64,000 bases of DNA from positions 310,001 through 374,000 of the forward strand of contig NGUZ01000001.1 in the NCBI GenBank assembly GCA_002154655.1. Reading direction: 5' to 3'. This DNA comes from Corynebacterium kefirresidentii (lineage in GTDB: Bacteria > Actinomycetota > Actinomycetes > Mycobacteriales > Mycobacteriaceae). Below the pieces are notes generated by a model. It saw nothing but the letters and a program-made list of their open reading frames with translations. It did no database searches and was not told where the DNA came from. Shown piece by piece: positions 37,115 through 45,250 of this stretch; position 1 is the stretch's first letter, and each line of letters starts with the position of its first letter. The position numbers and the translations under genes were made by a program.

Positions 37115-38128
37115 TTAAAGAGCGTACTCGCGCAGGCGATCGGCGCGGTTGCCATCGCGCAGCTTTGCCATAACTTCGCGCTCAATTTGGCGTACACGTT
37201 CGCGCGAAAGTCCGAAGCGGCGGCCAATCTGATCCAAGGTGCGCGGAACACCATCATCGAGGCCGTAGCGCAGGCGAATTACGTCCTGCTCGCGCTTTTC
37301 CAAGGTGTCAATCACTCCGCGAATATCGGAATGGCGCATGGAGGCTACGACCGCGGTTTCTGCATCGGTAGCTTCGGCGTCTTCAATGAAGTCACCCAAA
37401 GGAGCTTCTTCATCGGTACCTACCGGCATATCGAGAGAGACTGGGTCGCGCGACTGGCGCAGCAGCATCTCAATCTTGTTTTCATCGATGCCTGATTCCT
37501 CCGAAAGCTCTTCATTGGTAGCTTCACGGCCCAGGGATTGATACATCTCGCGCTTAATGCGGGACAGCTTGTTGACCTGTTCTACCAAGTGGACTGGGAG
37601 GCGAATGGTGCGAGACTGGTCAGCCATGCCGCGGGTAATTGCCTGGCGGATCCACCACGTGGCATAGGTGGAGAATTTAAAGCCCTTGGCGTAATCGAAC
37701 TTTTCCATCGCGCGGATGAGGCCGAGGTTTCCCTCTTGGATGAGATCCAGCAATGGCATACCGCGGCCGGTGTAGCGCTTTGCCAGCGAGACCACGAGGC
37801 GCAGGTTAGCTTCAAGCAGGTGTGAGCGTGCCTTCTTGCCTTCACGAGCGAGGATTTTAAGGTCGCGCTTTTCTGCACGGGTGAGCTTTTCAGCGTTATT
37901 GAGCTTGTACTCCGCGTACAGTCCAACTTCGATGGCCTGAGCGAGTTCTACCTCATCTTCCGCGCTGAGCAGTGCGGTCTTGCCAATGCCGTTGAGATAA
38001 ACACGAACGAGGTCGGCAGAGGGGTTGTCGTTGGTTTGGTTGCGGCGAGATCCGCGATCTACTTCCTGTTCTTCATTAGTAGTGGCAGCTGAAGCGCCCT
38101 TGGCGGTGGTGGCAGATGTCTTCGTCAT
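37115..38128 (-). CDS. sigB: RNA polymerase sigma factor SigB
   Basis: SigB is the non-essential primary-like sigma factor for stress and transition-phase genes. The 337-residue product has regions 1.2 ([29 protein letters not shown]), 2 ([60 protein letters not shown]), 3 ([25 protein letters not shown]) and 4 ([25 protein letters not shown]). It is much shorter than SigA, lacking the acidic/lysine-rich extension. The start at 38128 follows GGAGG (38136-38140). A SigH-type promoter lies upstream. Confidence 0.96.
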   Translation of the reverse strand: MTKTSATTAKGASAATTNEEQEVDRGSRRNQTNDNPSADLVRVYLNGIGKTALLSAEDEVELAQAIEVGLYAEYKLNNAEKLTRAEKRDLKILAREGKKARSHLLEANLRLVVSLAKRYTGRGMPLLDLIQEGNLGLIRAMEKFDYAKGFKFSTYATWWIRQAITRGMADQSRTIRLPVHLVEQVNKLSRIKREMYQSLGREATNEELSEESGIDENKIEMLLRQSRDPVSLDMPVGTDEEAPLGDFIEDAEATDAETAVVASMRHSDIRGVIDTLEKREQDVIRLRYGLDDGVPRTLDQIGRRFGLSRERVRQIEREVMAKLRDGNRADRLREYAL

Positions 38129-38168
38129 AGTGAAGCCTCCTGAATTTGTCGCCGGTTTCACAAAGTAC

Positions 38169-38194
38169 AACGGAGTCTTTAGAGATTTAGTTCC
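38169..38194 (-). promoter_or_regulatory. SigH-type promoter upstream of sigB
   Basis: On the minus strand GGAAC (38194-38190) is followed by exactly 18 bases and GTT (38171-38169). This matches the GGAAT-N18-21-GTT pattern of the corynebacterial SigH stress sigma factor, which is known to control sigB. Spacer sequence is A/T-rich. Confidence 0.65.
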
Positions 38195-38213
38195 CAATGT
38201 GGAAAGAATTGAT

Positions 38214-38280
38214 AAAACGCGGCGTTCTCCGTGGTACGACTCCACCTTTTCGGGGGAGATGTGCCACGGAGAACGCCGCG
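38214..38280 (-). terminator. Terminator after the YheO-type regulator
   Basis: A perfect 17-bp stem, CGCGGCGTTCTCCGTGG (38218-38234) with CCACGGAGAACGCCGCG (38264-38280), and a 29-base loop. On the minus strand it is followed by TTTTATC. It closes the regulator transcript right before the sigB promoter. Confidence 0.85.
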
Positions 38281-38309
38281 CTCTGCGATGGGGCAAGTAC
38301 GTAGAAGTA

Positions 38310-39101
38310 CTATCCGCGTACCTGTACGAGATAGCGGTAGATGGTGGGTTCGGAAACACCTAGCCGCTCTGCTGCTGCGGCAATTCCTCCCTTAAGAAGG
38401 AAGAATCCCGCCTCCTCCAAATCTGAGACCACCTCGAGGCGCTCCTCGCGCTGCATGCGAGATACAGGGGTGTTTTGGTTAGAAATGGCGGAGTCCAACA
38501 TTGAATCCAGAAGGTGTTCCACGTTGGAACGCAAAGACTCGCTGACTCCTTCCTTGTCCGCTTCTTCCTCTACCGGTTCCTTATCTGGAACTGGGTCTGG
38601 TACTGCAACGGGGCGGTTGGGTAGCTCTGTTTCACCTGGGTAGCCGCCGAAAGCTTTTGACTTATCGAATGCGGGATCATCGGCATTGCCGATGAGTGCT
38701 GCGGCCGCATCGCGAATGTGTACCAATTCGGATACATCAACATTGATGCACAGCATGCCGCGCATATGCCCGGAGTCGTCTCGGATGAAGTAGCTAGAGG
38801 AGCGGCAAATCTTGCCTTCCGCATTGACGGCGCGGTAGCCGGTCATCATGGGGATTGCTGCGGCATCGCCCTGTTTCATAAACCATAGAGCGAAGTCGGT
38901 CACCGGGCCGCCAAGTTGCCGGCCGGAGATGTGCCCATTGGCGATGGCCATGATGGATTTATCGGGAACGTCGAGATCGTGGAGCACGATTTCGGTGTTG
39001 GGGCCCATTGCCTTACCGAGGAATTCGACGAGGGGAATATACTGCTCGAGGAAGTTTTCTTCGGAGGCACTGCCGCTAGGAAAATTCATTAGCTGAAGCA
39101 T
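38310..39101 (-). CDS. YheO-type PAS/HTH transcriptional regulator
   Basis: A 263-residue regulator. An N-terminal YheO-like PAS domain ([69 protein letters not shown]) is joined by a Pro/Glu-rich linker of about 45 residues ([20 protein letters not shown] and onward) to a C-terminal helix-turn-helix ([24 protein letters not shown]). YheO-type proteins often sense amino acids and control their catabolism; sitting immediately downstream of sdaA and sdaC, this one may control serine use. The start is either 39101 (AAAGGA only one base upstream) or the internal ATG at 39089. Confidence 0.85.
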   Translation of the reverse strand: MLQLMNFPSGSASEENFLEQYIPLVEFLGKAMGPNTEIVLHDLDVPDKSIMAIANGHISGRQLGGPVTDFALWFMKQGDAAAIPMMTGYRAVNAEGKICRSSSYFIRDDSGHMRGMLCINVDVSELVHIRDAAAALIGNADDPAFDKSKAFGGYPGETELPNRPVAVPDPVPDKEPVEEEADKEGVSESLRSNVEHLLDSMLDSAISNQNTPVSRMQREERLEVVSDLEEAGFFLLKGGIAAAAERLGVSEPTIYRYLVQVRG

Positions 39102-39180
39102 GTCCTTTAATTCCTGTCAGGTTATAGCGAAGGTACCACACGGAAGCGACTCGGTGGAAGAAAGGGAATAGTCCGAAGAA

Positions 39181-39223
39181 AGCCGGGTGAACACTAGCGG
39201 CTTAGCGCTGTGCTCACCCGGCT
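39181..39223 (-). terminator. Terminator after sdaA
   Basis: AGCCGGGTGA (39181-39190) and TCACCCGGCT (39214-39223) form a perfect 10-bp stem; on the minus strand it is followed by TTCTTCGGAC. It separates sdaA from the regulator gene. Confidence 0.78.
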
Positions 39224-39247
39224 CATCGCTTCATTACAGGGTGGTCT

Positions 39248-40621
39248 TTATCCACACACCGGGACTGGTGGGTGAACTGCTAGGGCCAGACCACCTTGTG
39301 AGGTCTCCCTGTATTTGGCATTCATATCCTTACCAGTCTTGTACATGGTCCAGATGACTTCGTCCAAAGAAACACACGGCTTGCTCTCACGCTCTAGCGC
39401 CATGCGAGCACTGGTGATGGAGTCGACCGCAGCAACGGCGTTACGCTCAATGCAGGGTACCTGAACCTGTCCGAGGACTGGGTCACAGGTCAAGCCAAGC
39501 TTGTGTTCCATGCCAATCTCAGCTGCGATGCATACCTGCTCTGGGGTAGCGCCCATGAGCTGGGCGAGTCCGCCGGCAGCCATGGAGCACGCCACACCAA
39601 CTTCACCCTGGCAGCCGACCTCAGCGCCAGAGATGGAAGCGTTCATCTTGTACAGGGAAGCAATCTGGTTGCAGGCGAAGATGTAGTCAGCGAACATCTC
39701 CGTGGTAACTGGCTCGACAAACTTGTCGTAGTAAGCCAGGACTGCGGGGACGACACCGCAGGCGCCGTTCGTAGGAGCGGTAACAACGCGGCCGCAGGCT
39801 GCATTCTCTTCGGAGATAGCCAGTGCAAACATGTTTACCCAGCTGAGGATGTTCAAACCATCGTGCGGTTCGGACTGCTCAAGACGACGCTTAAGGGCAG
39901 CCGCGCGACGCGGAACGAGCAGGGAACCAGGCAGCGGACCATCGGTGGAGGAACCACGCTTGATGCCGGTGTACATGACATCGCGAACCTTGCGCAGGTG
40001 CTCATTGACCTCATCTTCAGAGCGCAGTGCCAATTCGTTGGCCAAGCCCAGCTCGGGGAGGGTCATATCATTCTTTTCGCACAGTTCGAGCATTTCTGCA
40101 GCGCTGGCATATGGGAAGGGGATATCAACCTTGACGTCCTGCCGCTTTGCAAAGTCTTCCTGCTTGACGATGAAACCGCCGCCGACCGAGTAGTAGGTCT
40201 TGTGCAGGATGTTTTCTTCGCCGGCGAAGGCGATAAGACACATACCATTTTCGTGCATCGGGAGGTATTCGTCGTGGAAGAAGAAGCCGCCGTCCTTGGG
40301 GAATTCTACCTCGTGGGTGCCGCCCAGCATGAGCTTCTCGCTGCTGCGGACGTTCTTCATGAACTCGGAGATGCCGTCGATATCAACGGTCTCTGGCTCT
40401 TCACCGGCCAAGCCGAGGAGGATGGCCTTGTCGGTGGAGTGGCCGATACCCGTGAGGGAGAGGGAACCGTAGACATTTGCCTGCACTCGAGTGACCTTGT
40501 CAAAGAGGTCCTTTTCCTTGAGCTCGTCTACGAAAGCCTTGCCGGCCTTCATTGGCCCTAGGGTGTGTGAGCTTGAGGGGCCGATACCAATCTTGAACAT
40601 ATCGAAGATGCTGATGAACAT
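39248..40621 (-). CDS. sdaA: L-serine dehydratase (iron-sulfur)
   Basis: Deaminates L-serine to pyruvate and ammonia using a [4Fe-4S] cluster. The 457-residue single-chain enzyme begins MFISIFDMFKIGIGPSSSHTLGPM (beta-domain signature GPSSSHTLGP) and has the alpha-domain cysteine motifs VTAPTNGACGVVPAVLAYYD, NASISGAEVGCQGEVGVACSM and LTCDPVLGQVQVPCIERNA, which hold the cluster ligands. It lies 46 bases after the transporter gene, so the two form an operon. Confidence 0.96.
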   Translation of the reverse strand: MFISIFDMFKIGIGPSSSHTLGPMKAGKAFVDELKEKDLFDKVTRVQANVYGSLSLTGIGHSTDKAILLGLAGEEPETVDIDGISEFMKNVRSSEKLMLGGTHEVEFPKDGGFFFHDEYLPMHENGMCLIAFAGEENILHKTYYSVGGGFIVKQEDFAKRQDVKVDIPFPYASAAEMLELCEKNDMTLPELGLANELALRSEDEVNEHLRKVRDVMYTGIKRGSSTDGPLPGSLLVPRRAAALKRRLEQSEPHDGLNILSWVNMFALAISEENAACGRVVTAPTNGACGVVPAVLAYYDKFVEPVTTEMFADYIFACNQIASLYKMNASISGAEVGCQGEVGVACSMAAGGLAQLMGATPEQVCIAAEIGMEHKLGLTCDPVLGQVQVPCIERNAVAAVDSITSARMALERESKPCVSLDEVIWTMYKTGKDMNAKYRETSQGGLALAVHPPVPVCG

Positions 40622-40667
40622 TGTTCTTTCCTTGAATCCTCTGCGAATTTCTCGTCTACGGCGGTGC

Positions 40668-42056
40668 TTAGAAGGCGTGGACGATGGAGTAGATGATGGT
40701 TGCTAGGGCGACGAGGCCCATGAAGAAGACGAAGTAGTTGGAAGCCTTGCCCTTGTAGCGCTGGAGAGCAGGAACCTTGTGGATAGCGACCATCGGGATG
40801 ATGAAGAGCATGATGGCAATCGTTGGACCACACAGGGTTTCAATCATGCCCAGGATGGACGGGTCAGCCCAAGCGACGAGCCAAGCGGTAACCAGCATGA
40901 AGATGAGGGTGATGGTGTCGAGCTTGTGAGCAGACTGTGCGTCATCCTTGCTTGCGTTCTTGCTGCCCTTGACGATGAGGCCCTCGAAGCCTTCGGCTGC
41001 GCCGAGGTAGTGGCCAAGGAAGGACTTAGCTACTGCAATCATGGCGATGATGGGCGCAATCCACTGGATAAGTGGGGTATCGAAGTGGTTGGCCAGGTAG
41101 GACAAGATGGTGATGTTTTGTTCCTTTGCCTCTGCCATATCAGCCGGGGAGAGGCTCAAGGCGCAAGAGAAGACGAAGAACATAACCACGACGACCATGA
41201 GGATCTCAGCGCGGAGCAGGGTCTTGCGGGACTTGGCTTCTGCGAACTTGCCGTAGGTCTGGCGGCGGTCAACGGCGAAGGAAGAAATCATCGGGGAGTG
41301 GTTGAAGGAGAAGACCATAACCGGAACCAGGAGCATCAGGGTAACGCCCATGCCGTGACCAGAAGCTTCGCGAGCAACGTTCAGGTCAAAGGAGTCGAAG
41401 AGTGCGGTGTTCCACTTCGGGATGAGGTAAAGGGAAAGGAGAACCAGGATGCCGATGAACGGGTATACCAGGTAGGACATGACGTGAACTACGACGTCCT
41501 TGCCCATGCGGACAATCAAGATGAGTCCACCAACGAGCAAGAGAGAGGTTAGCCAGCGGTGCGGCGGGGTAACGCCGAGCTGGTGCTCCAGGAAGGAGTT
41601 GACCGTGTTGGTGATGGTGACTGAGTAAACCAGCAGGATGGGGTAGACCGACAGGAAGTACAGGATGTTCATGAGAACACCGGCCTTCTTGCCAAAGTGC
41701 TCTTCGACGACGTCCGTGAGGTCACCGTCTGGCTTGGAGCTGGACAGTACCAAGCGGGTCATTCCGCGGTGAGCCCAGTAGGTCATAGGCAGTGCTACGA
41801 CCGTCATGATGAGCAGCGGGATGATACCGCCGATACCGGCGTTGATGGGGAGGAAGAGGACGCCTGCGCCGATGGCGGTGCCGAACAGGGAGAGCATCCA
41901 TACGGTGTCTTCCTTATTCCACTTCGGTGCGCCCTTCTGGCCATCGAAGGGGGTGTCGATGCCAGGAGCCGGTGCGGCTGTCTTGGGGGTTTCGGGCATT
42001 TCTGCCCTGTTTTCTGGGTGCTGGGCTGAATTGCGCCGCTTGAGTGAGTGGGACAT
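40668..42056 (-). CDS. sdaC: Serine/threonine transporter of the HAAAP (SdaC-like) family
   Basis: A 462-residue polytopic membrane protein with a soluble N-terminus of about 50 residues and 11 membrane segments, starting with DTVWMLSLFGTAIGAGVLFLPI (the conserved GxxIGAGVLFLPI of the SdaC/DlsT group). HNHSPMISSF and LLRAEILMVVVVMFFVFSCALSL also fit. Proton-coupled serine uptake is inferred from similarity and from the adjacent serine dehydratase gene. Confidence 0.92.
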   Translation of the reverse strand: MSHSLKRRNSAQHPENRAEMPETPKTAAPAPGIDTPFDGQKGAPKWNKEDTVWMLSLFGTAIGAGVLFLPINAGIGGIIPLLIMTVVALPMTYWAHRGMTRLVLSSSKPDGDLTDVVEEHFGKKAGVLMNILYFLSVYPILLVYSVTITNTVNSFLEHQLGVTPPHRWLTSLLLVGGLILIVRMGKDVVVHVMSYLVYPFIGILVLLSLYLIPKWNTALFDSFDLNVAREASGHGMGVTLMLLVPVMVFSFNHSPMISSFAVDRRQTYGKFAEAKSRKTLLRAEILMVVVVMFFVFSCALSLSPADMAEAKEQNITILSYLANHFDTPLIQWIAPIIAMIAVAKSFLGHYLGAAEGFEGLIVKGSKNASKDDAQSAHKLDTITLIFMLVTAWLVAWADPSILGMIETLCGPTIAIMLFIIPMVAIHKVPALQRYKGKASNYFVFFMGLVALATIIYSIVHAF

Positions 42057-42412
42057 TTTCTTTCCTACATCTAGTTGGTCGGCCGAAGCGTTTGGGCTTC
42101 TGCAACCGTGACTGAGAAAAAGATTCTCATTCGACTTTGCGTTAGTAGGACCTTGAGAAAAGTTCTCTCATCCTGCTTGTCCAGCCCTTTTGCTTCGCTG
42201 TGCCTTCAGTATAGAACAGAATCTTGCAGGATGATAATAAATTATTGCACTACAAGTAGGGCATTTATCACTCTCGAAAAATTTGCAATCTGCCGTTCTT
42301 TATGGCTTGTTCCATATAATTTCACCGAGAGTGGTACCAGTCACAAATACTCTGATAAAAGTCCTGCTTAATACGTTTTTAGGATCGTTGGGGTGGGAGA
42401 AGGGCGCGCAAA
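42057..42412. other. 356-base gene-free region upstream of sdaC
   Basis: Leader and promoter region of sdaC (minus strand), also downstream of dtd. It has two TGAGAA...TTCTC inverted repeats (listed separately) and another inverted pair, CACTCTCG (42269-42276) and CGAGAGTG (42326-42333). It is AT-richer than its surroundings (around 42215-42310). No open reading frame with plausible start was found. Confidence 0.55.
42113..42167. promoter_or_regulatory. Paired inverted repeats upstream of sdaC
   Basis: TGAGAA-AAAGA-TTCTCA (42113-42129) is a perfect 17-base palindrome with 5-base spacer; TGAGAA-AAG-TTCTC (42154-42167) is a near-copy with 3-base spacer, centred 40 bases away. This is the spacing expected for two dimers bound on the same face of the helix. 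The cognate regulator is not known; the neighbouring YheO-type protein is a candidate. Confidence 0.5.
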
Positions 42413-42856
42413 TTACGTCTCAACTAAAACGGTGAAAGGGCCTTCATTTACAGAGGAGACGCGCATTTTAGCCCCGAATTGGCCTGTTTCTACTGACACG
42501 CCGCGCTCCTTGAGGTGGTGAATAATCGTTGAAATAACCGGCTCAGCTTCCGGACCTGGCGCGGCATCCGCCCATGAAGGGCGTCGCCCCTTAGCAGTGC
42601 GACCATACAAAGTAAATTGGCTCACTATTAGTACCGGAGCTGCGGCATCGATTACCGAGACCTCGCCGTCAAGAATGCGCAGTTCTGCAATTTTGCGCGC
42701 CATTTTCTCTGCCCGAGGCTGCCAATCATCCATATCCTCGCGCGAGACGCCGACGAGCGCGAGAAGACCGCCGGTATCGGGACAATCAATGGCCCCGACG
42801 GTCTCTCCATCGACGGTTACTGTGGCCTCTGAAACTCGAGTCAAAACTGCGCGCAC
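42413..42856 (-). CDS. dtd: D-aminoacyl-tRNA deacylase
   Basis: Removes D-amino acids (and glycine) mischarged on tRNAs. The 147-residue product has [23 protein letters not shown] at the N-terminus, the catalytic-site [17 protein letters not shown] and the C-terminal GPFTVLVET; the GANM-type Gly-Pro motif is represented by NEGPFT. Its neighbour upstream is a methyltransferase gene 43 bases away in the same direction. Confidence 0.95.
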   Translation of the reverse strand: MRAVLTRVSEATVTVDGETVGAIDCPDTGGLLALVGVSREDMDDWQPRAEKMARKIAELRILDGEVSVIDAAAPVLIVSQFTLYGRTAKGRRPSWADAAPGPEAEPVISTIIHHLKERGVSVETGQFGAKMRVSSVNEGPFTVLVET

Positions 42857-42899
42857 CGCTTACTTCTCCTTATCTATCCAGTGGGTTGAAAATGCGGTA

Positions 42900-44471
42900 T
42901 TAGCTAAGGTCCGTTGAACCGGTGTCCAAGAGGAGATCTGCTGGGATAAGCAGACCGTGGCGGACCATATCGATGACTGCAGGCAGGGCAGCGGCGGTGA
43001 GTTCTTCCTCATCGAATCCGTGCGCCGCCGCATACAGCCCAATTGTCTCTTCTAGGTTCAGACCCTGTGGGTTGAGACCAGCGACAATCGCGGCAATGTG
43101 TTCATCTACCTCGTGGCTCCAACGCGGGCCGTCTGTGCGGGTTAAGCGCAAGGCGGCGCGGGTGAATCCCTGTCCCAAATCTTCATCTGGGGTGCTGATA
43201 TCTTCGCGTGCCAAGCCGGGCCGTACTTGGAAGTGCTTTCCCTGCAGTTCTCCCGGCACAAGATCGCGCAGCCACGCCACACGGGCAAAATATTCTTCCA
43301 CTTCGGGGCCAAGCGGATCGCTGAAGGCCTGCGGCATTTCTTCGGCCAAGATATCTGCAGGCTCATCGTCACCGATGCGTTGAATAGCTACGAAACCAAA
43401 ACCAATGCCGTTTACTTCGTGTTCCTGGAAATGTTCGAGCCAGGCGCGAGAGCGCTCTTGCCCCTCAGGGGAGCGAATATCGAGGGATTCATCTTCGAGC
43501 CAGGTGGACACATAAAGTGCGGGATCGGCAACGTCGCGCTGAATGATCCAGGCGGCGATCCCCTTATCCGGCAACCAGGAAGCAACGCGTTGCTGCCATG
43601 TTTCGCCACTGGTGTGTACCCACGCAGCCAGAAGGTGAGCGGTTCCGCCGGGCGTCAGGTGATCGGTGGCTTGAGAGACAACCAATTCACTGGCTCCGTC
43701 GAGGTTTAATCCGGAATCGCGGTAGACGTGGCCCACTTCGGGAAGGCCTACAACAAAAGGCGGGTTAGCCACTAGACGGTCAAAGCGGCGACCAGCTACG
43801 GGGTCGAACCACGAACCTTGCAGCAATTCCACTTTCTCGCTATCGCCAGTAGCGGCAATGGTAGCCTCGGCCAATTCCAACGCACGCTCATGCACGTCGG
43901 TGGCGGTAATCTTTTCAGCGCAAACGAGTTGTCCCAGCAATTGGACGCCCGAGCCAGTGCCTAGATCTAAGACGCTGCCCACTGGGCTTACTGGCGTGGA
44001 TTGCAGCAGCGAAAGGCTTGCCGCACCAACGCCAAGCACATGGTCTGGGCCAGGTACGTGGTCGACCAAGGAGGCGTCGACGTCGGAGAAGATGAGACGG
44101 TTGGCGCCAACGATCGTGTGGGGGCGGATATCGAGGGCAATGTAGGCCTTGCCATGGGCGTCGGCAAGCGCAACATTGGCATCGAGCAACTGGGTAGCCA
44201 AGCGCGCGCCTACCGCCTCGCCCAAAAGCGTGGCCGGCAGGTGTTCATGCAGGAGGAAGAAGCGGATCAATAGGTCCAGTTGAGATTCGCTGTGCGCGGC
44301 GAGCGCAACTGGTGCGGGTTCGCCGCGGAAGAGGGCCTCGGTAACTTCCGGACCTAGGTGCCCGGCTACGCCATCGGTAGTAAAACCGGCGGCGGTAAAG
44401 ACGTCGGAAAGCTCTGCGGCCAGCGTGGCTAGCGCGGTGGCATCAAAGTCGGGGCCAAAAGCGGTCGTCAT
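42900..44471 (-). CDS. SAM-dependent methyltransferase (HemK/PrmC-like N-MTase domain)
   Basis: A 523-residue protein. The central region contains the SAM motif SVLDLGTGSGVQLLGQL and the adenine/N5-glutamine-type catalytic motif RLVANPPFVVG (NPPF), with TATDVHERALELAEATI between. The N-terminal 170 residues and the C-terminal 200 residues are extra domains specific to actinobacterial homologues. Methylation of Gln or Asn in a protein (as PrmC) or of RNA/DNA adenine are all consistent with NPPF; the target is not known. ATG preceded by AGGA. Confidence 0.85.
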   Translation of the reverse strand: MTTAFGPDFDATALATLAAELSDVFTAAGFTTDGVAGHLGPEVTEALFRGEPAPVALAAHSESQLDLLIRFFLLHEHLPATLLGEAVGARLATQLLDANVALADAHGKAYIALDIRPHTIVGANRLIFSDVDASLVDHVPGPDHVLGVGAASLSLLQSTPVSPVGSVLDLGTGSGVQLLGQLVCAEKITATDVHERALELAEATIAATGDSEKVELLQGSWFDPVAGRRFDRLVANPPFVVGLPEVGHVYRDSGLNLDGASELVVSQATDHLTPGGTAHLLAAWVHTSGETWQQRVASWLPDKGIAAWIIQRDVADPALYVSTWLEDESLDIRSPEGQERSRAWLEHFQEHEVNGIGFGFVAIQRIGDDEPADILAEEMPQAFSDPLGPEVEEYFARVAWLRDLVPGELQGKHFQVRPGLAREDISTPDEDLGQGFTRAALRLTRTDGPRWSHEVDEHIAAIVAGLNPQGLNLEETIGLYAAAHGFDEEELTAAALPAVIDMVRHGLLIPADLLLDTGSTDLS

Positions 44472-44486
44472 GTAGGCAGGAATCCT

Positions 44487-44888
44487 TTACTCTTCTTCGT
44501 GATCAATGATGTCGTGGTGTGCCTCAATAGGCCGGGCAGTGCCGCCGGATACCTGTGGGGCGTGGGTCTGGCTATAAAGCTGCCGGTTCATGGCTGGCTT
44601 GTACACGTTTTTCTCGCGCTTATCCTTCTTTTCTCCCCGGCCGTTGCCAATCACCACGGCTATCCAGGGGAGGGGAAAAGTCACGCCCACAATGATGGCG
44701 GCTAAAAGCCACCAATGCATATAAAGGAAGAAGCCGGCGATGAGCAGGGAAGGAACGCGTAAAAACTGGAAGATTCCATACCGAATTTCGCGGCGCTTGC
44801 GGTCCTGGCCAGGCGAGAGCTTGGCATCTGTGATGAGGTAGCGCTCTTTTTTGCCAAACAACCTAGACTCGGCTCCCCTCGTGCGCAT
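44487..44888 (-). CDS. DUF3099 small membrane protein
   Basis: A 133-residue protein with a basic N-terminus, two membrane segments (FQFLRVPSLLIAGFFLYM and WWLLAAIIVGVTFPLPWIAVVIG) and a His/Glu-rich tail ending HHDIIDHEEE. The fit to the actinobacterial family DUF3099 rests on ERYLITDAKLSPGQDRKRREIRY. Function unknown. The methyltransferase gene starts 15 bases downstream; the upstream region is divergent with the DUF3039 gene. Confidence 0.82.
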   Translation of the reverse strand: MRTRGAESRLFGKKERYLITDAKLSPGQDRKRREIRYGIFQFLRVPSLLIAGFFLYMHWWLLAAIIVGVTFPLPWIAVVIGNGRGEKKDKREKNVYKPAMNRQLYSQTHAPQVSGGTARPIEAHHDIIDHEEE

Positions 44889-45007
44889 CGGCGTTCCCTC
44901 GATAAGGGGAGAGGGGCGCAGTGGCTGGCGTGCATGACGTGTACATGTTCTCCAAGGGTAGCCGCCTGACTCGCAAAGTTCGATGCCGATGCGGCAAAAT
45001 GGAGTGC

Positions 45008-45250
45008 GTGACTACGACTACGAAGACAATTGAACGGCCAGATATTCGTGAAGACACTTCGACGACGGATAATGACACGCCGAAGTTCTTCCACTACGTC
45101 AAAAAGGATCACATCCTCGATTCCGCGGTGAACGGCAAGTACGTCGTTGCGCTGTGCGGCGAAACTTTCCCGGTGACCAAGCAGGCAAAGCCGGGTTCTC
45201 CGGTGTGCCCCGATTGTGAGCGTGTGTATAAGGGTCTGCGCCGCAAGTGA
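45008..45250 (+). CDS. DUF3039 small zinc-binding-like protein
   Basis: An 80-residue protein. The GTG at 45008 gives MTTTTKTIERPDIREDT, the conserved N-terminus. The core FFHYVKKDHILDSAV, VALCGETFPV and VCPDCERVYKG contains His, Cys, CxxC that could bind one zinc (HxxV...CG...CPDC). The TGA stop overlaps the GTG start of the helicase gene (GTGA), so the two are translationally coupled. Function unknown. Confidence 0.85.
   Translation: MTTTTKTIERPDIREDTSTTDNDTPKFFHYVKKDHILDSAVNGKYVVALCGETFPVTKQAKPGSPVCPDCERVYKGLRRK

Noticed and set aside
39503..40561. 352-codon frame opposite sdaA
   Set aside because: Antisense to an intact, conserved serine dehydratase.
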